Assembly (NCBI GenBank): GCA_034509755.1
Contig: CM067555.1
Location: 46,210,255-46,274,254, forward strand
Reading direction: 5' to 3'
DNA from: Anisodus tanguticus
Lineage: Eukaryota > Streptophyta > Magnoliopsida > Solanales > Solanaceae
DNA length: 64,000 nucleotides
The notes beneath the pieces are model-generated. The model was given only the letters and a program-made list of their open reading frames with translations. It made no database searches and was not told the DNA's origin. Positions 11,801-20,800 of the stretch are shown in pieces. Every line of letters begins with the position of its first letter. Positions within the stretch are counted from its first letter, which is position 1. The position numbers and the translations under genes were made by a program.

Positions 11801-14800
11801 GTAGAGCCACTTTGTGCAACTCCTTTTCAGAGAAGTTTTTTTTATGTAAAATACTCAGCTCAGCTATCAAATTACAGTTTCAGTTAAATAACAATACACA
11901 GTTTTCAGACATGAACTTATTTACATTATTTACTAATACGATTTCTTGCCTATTATGTTTTGCCTAGAGAATCTTGCTCCACCTTTTTAGGAGGTAGTCT
12001 GTGAAACTTAATGGTGATCAGTGGTACTTAGCCGTGAGTACCTGCCTGCTTCCATTTTCTTGGATGCAAATATAGCACACTAGGTTCAAGGTTCTACTAG
12101 TTAGGATCAGCTCACGGTCCAGCTTCACCCCGCTTCTCTTTATGGTGGGAGTTCCAGACTTGTTGCTTATTTTTTCAGTATTCCGGGGATGCCCTGAGGA
12201 CATGTTTTATCAGACTCTTTGTCAGTATTTTTTATAGGCTCAAGACTTGGCCTAGTAGGTGTTTATGAATTTCAATCTCAGTGTTAGAATTCAGATTCGA
12301 ACGATTAAGTATTATTAATTACATTGCCCTTCAATCAAATTATCTTACAGCCAGTTAGAAACAGGGGCTCGCTCGACAGTCAGTTTGAATCTGGCGCCAA
12401 TCATGTCCCACCCCAGTTTTGGGGCGTGGCATTGTTGCTATACATTTACACAATTTTATAACAATGTGTCTTAAAAACTATTCACTTCAAACAGAGTACT
12501 GCTGAGTGAATAAATGACTAGAGAGAGAAATAACGATCAGGAGGCAACAAGATTCCCAAAATGTTAAATGAGGTAAAATTAATTTCGGAGCAGACAATCA
12601 AAAGAGAATAACATTTACCCCAGTAATTTTTCCACAATATCATCACGTATTCTAAAGATTAACAAGTATTCCCTCTGTCACAAAATGAATAATATTTGGA
12701 TCTACATAAAAGTACTATAAATCACAATCTTTTATAATTAAAGACTTTGAAGTATTTGAAAATAGGAGTTAAAGAAGACTGATTAATTCATGAAAAGGTA
12801 TAAATGGGCCAGAGGGAGTACATTTAAAATGATATAATCTAACAATTTTTTTCTTTAATGTCAAAAGCAATTGCTACGTGACTATAAATCGGAATAAACG
12901 CCAGAAAATCAAATTTCGATATCACACAGCCAGCAAACTCCAGTAAAAAGACTGCAACATAGGCATAGACTGAAACTCATAAATACCTCATAAGTCACAG
13001 TGCCACCACCCATTGAAGGTTGCCGGAGGGTGACATTACATACGACTCCAGTTGCAGACAGGATACAAACTGCCCGTGGTCCTTGCTGTGAGAAAGTCAT
13101 TACCTTTGATGCTATGTCCTGCGGCCAAGGTAACAGATTCGCATCATATAATAAAAGTCAACCAAAAAATTCACAAGACTGGGACATCAATTCAAGTCAA
13201 CCTTAAACAAGAAGTTTGATTATCGGTAAAGACTTAGTTGATACAAACCTATGAATAGGAAAACGAAGACGGGTGGATCTATATAAATATTGTGTACGCC
13301 CTCTGTTCCAATTTGTTTGTCTTACTTTACTTTTTCTTTCTGTTTCAAAAAAAAAATACCTCTTTCCTAATTTGATAACTCTTTAATTTCAACATTCCAC
13401 ATGTGTTTAAGACCACGAGATTAAAGGAATTTTTGTATATTATACATATCTTTAATTTAAGACAATAAGATTCAAATGTGTTCTTTACTTTCTTAAACTC
13501 CATGCCCAATCAAACTAAGACAAACAAATTGAAACGGAAGGAGTATTAGTTACATTAGACATTTTAGTTTTAAGAAATGGAGTTGTGAGCCCAAAATATT
13601 TTTCATCATTCACTGCTTCTTTATTCACCGATCGACACAACTCATTCATCTTCCTCCTTCGGTAACTTTACATCAAGAAACCCTCCCTCTAATATATCTC
13701 ATGATGCCATTTTGGTAAACTCGAAACTTGCAAAACAAACAAAAACACCAATCCTTTATCGAACCAACAAATCAAATCCTAATTATACCAAGTTCCAAAA
13801 AAAGATTGACTAAAGATCAAAAATCAATATCCATGGGCAGACGGCCCTAACTCTACTCCTCTTGTCGCAAACCACACCCAAGCCTCATCAAACACCTCAA
13901 ATCAAAGAATGGACTAGGCATTAGAATAAAGGTGAGAAAATGGTCCTTTATCTTTGATAGTAGGGTCAAAATGATCCTTTCAATTTGGTTAGATTGCCAA
14001 ATAAGGTGGTTACAATTGTAACAAAAAGGCTCCATTTTAAATCCAATTCGGCCAACCTTTAAATCCCATGACCAGCCCATTTTTTTCTTTTGCTTCCATA
14101 ACCCATCTAAAACATTGACCCGGCCCATTCCCTCTTTGTTTCAACCAAAATGACCCCAACTCTCACTCACTTCCCTCATCTGCCGGCCCATGCCACCTCC
14201 ATTCCCAAGTTTGGATGAGCTTGACGAGGGAAATAATTTCACCACTACTCAACAAGTCCAAAGTGCTTCAAATACGCCCCTCTTGTACACATTTGCCCCT
14301 CCAAAAGCTCAAAACGTATCACTGACACAACATGCTCCACTAGTGTATACTAATGCCACAGCTCCGCCTATGACACAAACCCAAGGGATATGGCGCCCGA
14401 ATGTTGAAACCGAAAGGGAGGCAAGGGCGATTAGTGATACAATGGTCAACAAAAAGCTCAAAAGTTTAGAAGATGCTATGAGAGGTCTGTGCGGGTCGAT
14501 AGTAATCAAAGTGTGAAGTACGAAGACTTGTGCGCATTTCTGAGGTCGAGTTGCCACCACCACCACCAACATACCGAGTGAAATCCCACAACGTGGGGTC
14601 TGGGGAGGGTAGAGTATACACAGACCTTAACTCTACCTTGGTAGGTAGAGCGGTTATTTCCGGGAGACCCTCGGCTCAAGACAAAGCAGAATCACAATCA
14701 AGCAAGCATTACAAAGCAAAAGAAACGGTCATAGACAAAATTAAAGTTGTATGAACATGCTGATAACAAAATCGAATAAGTCATGGTAGCGCATTCTAAC

Positions 14801-17800
14801 AAAAGGAAGCAGTAGCTAACACAGCTAAATAAGATAAACAAAGTACACTAAAGAACACATAGTAACAGAAATCAAACTACAGGGGACTATAAAACAATAT
14901 TGCGCCTATAAATGTAATAGGCTAATCGGGTCTACAATAAGAGCACTACAACAATCATTTTGTAAGCGCAAGTAAGAATACACTCGACAACCTACTATCA
15001 TTTTACCCTAATCCGTATCCTCCACAACCCCCTATCTAAGGTCATGTCCTCGGTAAGTTGCACTTGCGTCATATCCCGTCTAATCACCTCTCCCCAATAC
15101 ATCTTCGGCCTACCTCTACCCCTCCTGAACTCGTCTATAGCCAACCTCTCACACCTCCGCACTGGGGCATCTGTGTCTCTTCTCTGCACATGCCCGAACC
15201 ATCTCAACCTCGCTTTCCGCATCTTATCCTCCACTGAGGCCACTCCTACTTTGTCCCAGATATCATCATTTCTAATCATATTTCTTCTTGTATGCCCACA
15301 CATCCATCTCCACATCCCCGCAACTTTCATCTTTTTGGTGTGCGAAGTCTTGACCGGCCAACACTCCACCATATAAAACTTGCCTTTAAGTTTTGGTGGC
15401 ACTTTTTTGTAGCACAAGACTCCAGATGCGAGCCTCCATTTCATCCACCCTACCTCAATACGATGTGTGACATCGTCATCAATCTCTCCATTCCCTTGAA
15501 TAATAGACCCGAGGCACTTGAAGCTTCCTTTCTTTGGAATGACCTGAGTCCCAAGATTCGCCTCCACGCATGTCTCAGGGTCACTCCCATTGCTGAACTT
15601 GCACTCTAAATATTCAATCTTGGTCCTACTCAACCTGAATCCTTTAGACTGTCTCCAAACATCCAGCTTGGCGTTCACTCCGCTACGAGTCTTATCAATC
15701 AGGACTATGTCGTCTGCGAATAACATACATCATGGCAACTCCCTTCGAATTTGTCGCGTCAGTCCGTCCATCCATCACCGAGACAAATAGGAATTGGCTA
15801 AGAGTTGATCCCTGGTACAGCCACATCATCACTAGAAAGTGCTCCGAGTCTCCTATTGTCCGTACCCTAGTCTTGGCTCCATCATACATATCCATGATCG
15901 CCCTAGTGTATGCCACACGTACACCTCTAACCTCCAAACATCTCTAAGGACTTTGTCATATGCCTTCTCGAGGTCGATGAAAATCATATGTAAGTCTCTC
16001 TTCCTCTCCCTATATTGCTCTACCAACCTCTTAATAAGATGAATGGCTTCAGTAGTCGAACGTCCCGGCATGAATCCAAACTGGTTCTCGAAAATAGACA
16101 CGCCTCTCCTCAACCTCATCTCCACAACCCTTTCCCAAACTTTCATAGTATGGCTTAGCAGCTTGATACCCCTATAGTTGTTGCAGATCTGGATATCACC
16201 TTTGTTCTTATACAACGGGATCATTGTACTCCACCTCCATTCCTTGGGCATTCTTGCCGTCTTAAAATGACGTTAAACAACTGAGTCAACCACTCCAAAC
16301 ATGTCCTGTCTACGGCTACGCTCTTCCACTGCGCATCCTGCGAACACCTTTAACCTCCTCAACCTTGATGATTCTACAATACCCAAAATCCCGATACCTA
16401 CCGGATTGGTTCAGATCTCCCCGCACGATGTCACTATCTCTTTTTTCGTTCAAGAGCATGTTACAAAATTCCAAGTTCAAAAAGTTTGATAGGTCGGGAA
16501 ACCCTTTCTTCCACTTGAAAGTATATTGTGAAAAGTTAATTGGTGTAGGAAAAGATCAAGGAATAAGAGTCAAGCTCTTCAATCAAAGTTTGAATGGGAT
16601 GGCTTTAAAGTGGTACTCTATACGTTGGAGGGAGGAAGAATCGAGGGTGCACCACCAATGGAGGAAATAAAAATGGTCATCTTCTTCATTCCGGCACAAG
16701 AACCTGAATATTATTAATGAATGGTCACAATGGGTGGAAAGACCTTTGTTGAAGTTATCAAAGCCGGAGAAATGATAGAAGATGGCATCAGGATTGGAAG
16801 AATAACTAGTCTAGCAGCAATACAAGCTACCAACAGGGCCCTCCAAACTGGCGCTTCCGAAAGTGGAAAGAAAAAGGAGAAAGCAGTTATGGCTCTAGGA
16901 GGTACATTATATCACCACCAACAAACTTCGCCATAATATACTTCCTCATCTTACGAGCCTCAGTCACCCCGTCTACAACGCACAACCAACATATCGATCT
17001 GTCCAACCACCACAAAATATCTCATTTTCTCAGAACAACGCACTTCAAAAGGAAACCTCTCAGAGTGTTCACACCATTGATGGAATCATAGACTCAACTT
17101 CATGAAAGTTTGAAAAAGGCAGGGATATTTAATCCAGTGAAAGCAGAATCCGACAATCCTTCGGCCAATTGGTATGACCCAAGCAAACAATGTGCCTACC
17201 ACTCTAGAGTAGTTGGGCACGACACCGAGAAGTGTATCACCCTTAGACACAAGATCCAGGATATGATTGATAATGATAACAAGGTGATAAAGGTTGAAGA
17301 ATCTCCACCAAATATGAACAACAATCCGTTGCCTACTCACAATGGTTAATTGTTGGCTTGACCAGCCGCGAGGAAGATTTATGTTTCTAGGCAGTCGCAC
17401 TTTTGGACATGCACAGACCGCATCCGATATGGACTACCTACAGTATCTCGCCAGTTACGTAGTTCATATTACAAGGAATATTATTTGATTTTTATAACGC
17501 AAAAGTGGACCAATCGCGATATGGGTTTTCTACGTTATCTCTGTTGTAAAGTGATTAGGTCGGGCGTAGTCCAACTTACAAATAAAAGTGCAGTTACAAA
17601 GGAAAAAAAGAAATAAGTGCATGTTCAAAAGTGCGACTGCCTAGAAACATAAATATTCCTCGTGGTTGGTCATGCCAACAATTAACCCTTGTGATTGGAC
17701 AACGGATTGTTGTTCACATTTGGTGGAGATTCTTCAACATTTATCACCTTGTTATCAATCATGTCCTGGATCTTGTGTCTAAGGGTGATACACTTCTCAG

Positions 17801-20800
17801 TGTCATGCCCAACTACTCCAGAGTGGTAGGCACATCGTTTGCTTGGATCATACCAATTGTCCGAAGGATTTTCGATTTTGCTTCCACTGGATTAAATATC
17901 CCTACCGTTTTCAACCTTTCATGAAGTTGAGTCTATGATTCCATCAATGGTGTGAAGACTCTGGGAGGTTTCCTTTCGAAGTGTGTTGTTCTGACAGTTC
18001 TGAGAAAATGAGACATTTTGTGGTGGTGGTACAGATCGATATGTTGGTTGTGCGTTGTAGACGGGGTGTGACATTTGGGGTGACTGAGGCTCGTAAGATG
18101 AGGAAGTATATTATGGCAAAGTTTGTTGGTGGTGATATAATATACCTCCTAGAGCCATAACTGCTTTTTCCTTTATCTTTCCACTTTCAGAAGAGCTAGT
18201 TTGGAGGGCCCTGTTGGTAGCTTGTCTGCTAGATTGGTTATTCTTCCAATCCTGATGCCATCTATCATTTCTCCGGCTTTGATCACTTCAGCAAAGGTCT
18301 TTCCACCCATTGTGACCATTCGTTAATAATATTCAGGTTCTTGTGCCGAAATGAAGAAGATGACCATTTTTGTTTCCTCCATGGGTAGGTGCACTCTCGA
18401 TGCTTCCTCACTCCAACATATAGCATATTCTCGAAATTATTCAGTTGACATCAACTTTAGCTTTGAAATTGAGATTCGGTCAGGAGCGATCTCAACATGA
18501 AACTTGTAATGGTCAACAAAGGCATTTGCCAAATCATCCCAACTACGCCATGTGGTTGTATCTTGCTTAGAGTACCACTCTAAATCCCTCCCACTCAAAC
18601 TTTGATTGAAGAGCTTGGCTCTTATCTCTTGATCTTTTCCTACACCAATTAACTTTTCACAATACTTTCAAGTGGAAGAAAGGGTTTCCCGACCCATCAA
18701 ACTTTTCGAACTTGGGAATTTTGTAGCAGGGTGGCAACTCGACCTCAGAAATGCGCACAAGTCTTCATACTTCACACATTGATTACAACCGACCCGGGCA
18801 GACCTCTCATAGCATCTTCTAAACTTTTGAGCTTTTTGTTGACCATTTTATCACTAATCGCCCATGCCTCCCTTTCGATTTCAACATAAGGATCAACATC
18901 CGAGCATCAAAGCCCTGGGTTTGTGTCATAGGCGGAGCTGTAGCATAAGTATACACTAGTGGAGCATGTTGTGTCAGCGATACGTTTTGAGCCTTTGGAG
19001 GGGCAAATGTGTACAAGATAGGCGTATTTGAAGCACTTTGGACTTGTTGAGTAGTGGTCAAATGGAGGGGCATGGGCCGGTAGATGAGGGAAATGAGTGA
19101 GAGTTGGGGTCATTTTGGTTGAAACAAAGAGGGAATGGGCCGGGTCAATATTTTAGATGGGATATGCAAAAGAAAAATGGGTTGGTAATGGGATTTAAAG
19201 GTTGGCCGAATTGAATTTAAAATGGAGCCTTTTTGTTACAATTGTAACCACCTTATTTGGCAATATAACCAAATTAAACTCAAATTGAAATCTATTGTTT
19301 TCGTTAAAACCATTCAACAATTAGACTAAATATATAATTGAGATGAATTAATTATTCGATTAATTAATTAAGATTCTTAACTTTAACTAATTAAAATATT
19401 TATTTGCAAAGATGGACTAATTATAATAACTAAGTCGTGAATGACTTAAAACTGGTCAATTAAAATACGTACGTAACTAAATACTTATTTCTTGGACTAA
19501 CATGATTTTCCAAAATTGGCAAACACATTTGTACGCAAGAAAATAATATGTAATTACGCAAAGAATATATATTGGGGTATTTCGTCAAATAAAATGGTAA
19601 AATAACGCCAAAACCAATTATGAAAATATTTTTGACTTTTTAAACAAATATTTTACTTTATTTAAAATTTAAGAAGCTCGACTAATTAATTAAACATATG
19701 GACGGCCAAAATTGGGTGTCAACACACGATTTCTTAAAAAAAGCTTTTCATCGCCAATAGAAAATTCCATAGACCACTTTACGTTTAACCTAGCAACTCA
19801 ATCACCAATATACTACCTCTATTTAAAGTTTATACCTTAACATCCACAAGCAAACAATCTAATGGAAGTCAACTCTGACAAAATTTGATCAAAAAGATGA
19901 AAAGTACATCCTCCAAGTAATTCATTAAACAGGTTCGCTAAAACATAAGGAGGCCAAGGAAGAGAGAAAATCAGTTGCAACCAAAAAGAGATGTTAAGAT
20001 GGAAGGAACAGAAGTTGTCCTAAACAAATAAAAGGAAAAAGAATAATGATGGTTGGAAAGAACACAAACGAATCTCTGATGTGTAACTTATTTAGCTCAT
20101 GAAAGATGAAAAGGTAACTTATCAAAAAAAGGATATTTTTTTCAATTTCAAACTTAGAAAATATCCAAAGATGTCTCAGCCTTTCCAAACCACTGTATAG
20201 CAACTCGGAACAGTTGCACAAATATTATAGTTTGGTTCTTTTATTTCATCCTAGAATACTTGTCCATCAATTAATTATTGGTGTATCAACCCAAAAGACA
20301 AAGAAAGGAAGCCGACAAAAGAATAAATACAGAAGTAAATTAATCTCTTCCTTTTTTCTCTCATAAGAAAGTCGAAACTCAAGCCTGTTGCAGAAACAAC
20401 AATTTACAGCACAAAATATGCAGATTCGTGAATTTGTAAAATAAAAAAGATGCATCTTTAATAAAAGATCAATAACATATTTTACCTCCCCGATGTTCAC
20501 AGTGATTAAATGCGGTGTAAAGCCAAATCCAACTGCACCTGTCAACCATCAAGAAACCCAATAATCACTACGACGCATGTGCTAAATTGGTAAATATTCG
20601 GCACTTTTCACTTTCTGAGATTCAAACTAAGTGAACTTTGACCAACATCTTAAAATATTTTCTTTCACTCTTCCTATAATAATTGCAATGTTTACTACTT
20701 TTCAATGTATTCAAATAGCTAAACTTCAATTTTTAAAAATTAAATAAATCTAATATATCTGGCCCCTAATGTTGGTCAACCTGACTCTACTATGCAAATA

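Larger units (their letters stand above)
13981..19275. repeat. Head-to-head inverted repeat of a Gypsy gag region (AHL intron 2)
   Basis: Left arm 13981-17414 (interrupted by a 1.9 kb LINE) and right arm 17617-19275 are inverted copies separated by a 202-base loop. Matching stretches include 'gagttgccacc', 'aagtgtatcacccttagaca' and, at the loop edge, 'ggcagtcgcactttt'. Few mismatches are seen across the last 170 bases of the arms, so the duplication looks fairly young. A transcript through this intron would fold into a duplex of about 1.5 kb. Confidence 0.88.

Noticed and set aside
15044..15947. Several plus-strand reading frames in LINE copy B
   Set aside because: They are antisense shadows of the LINE reverse transcriptase; the same holds for 38546-39092 (-) and 42807-43136 (+).
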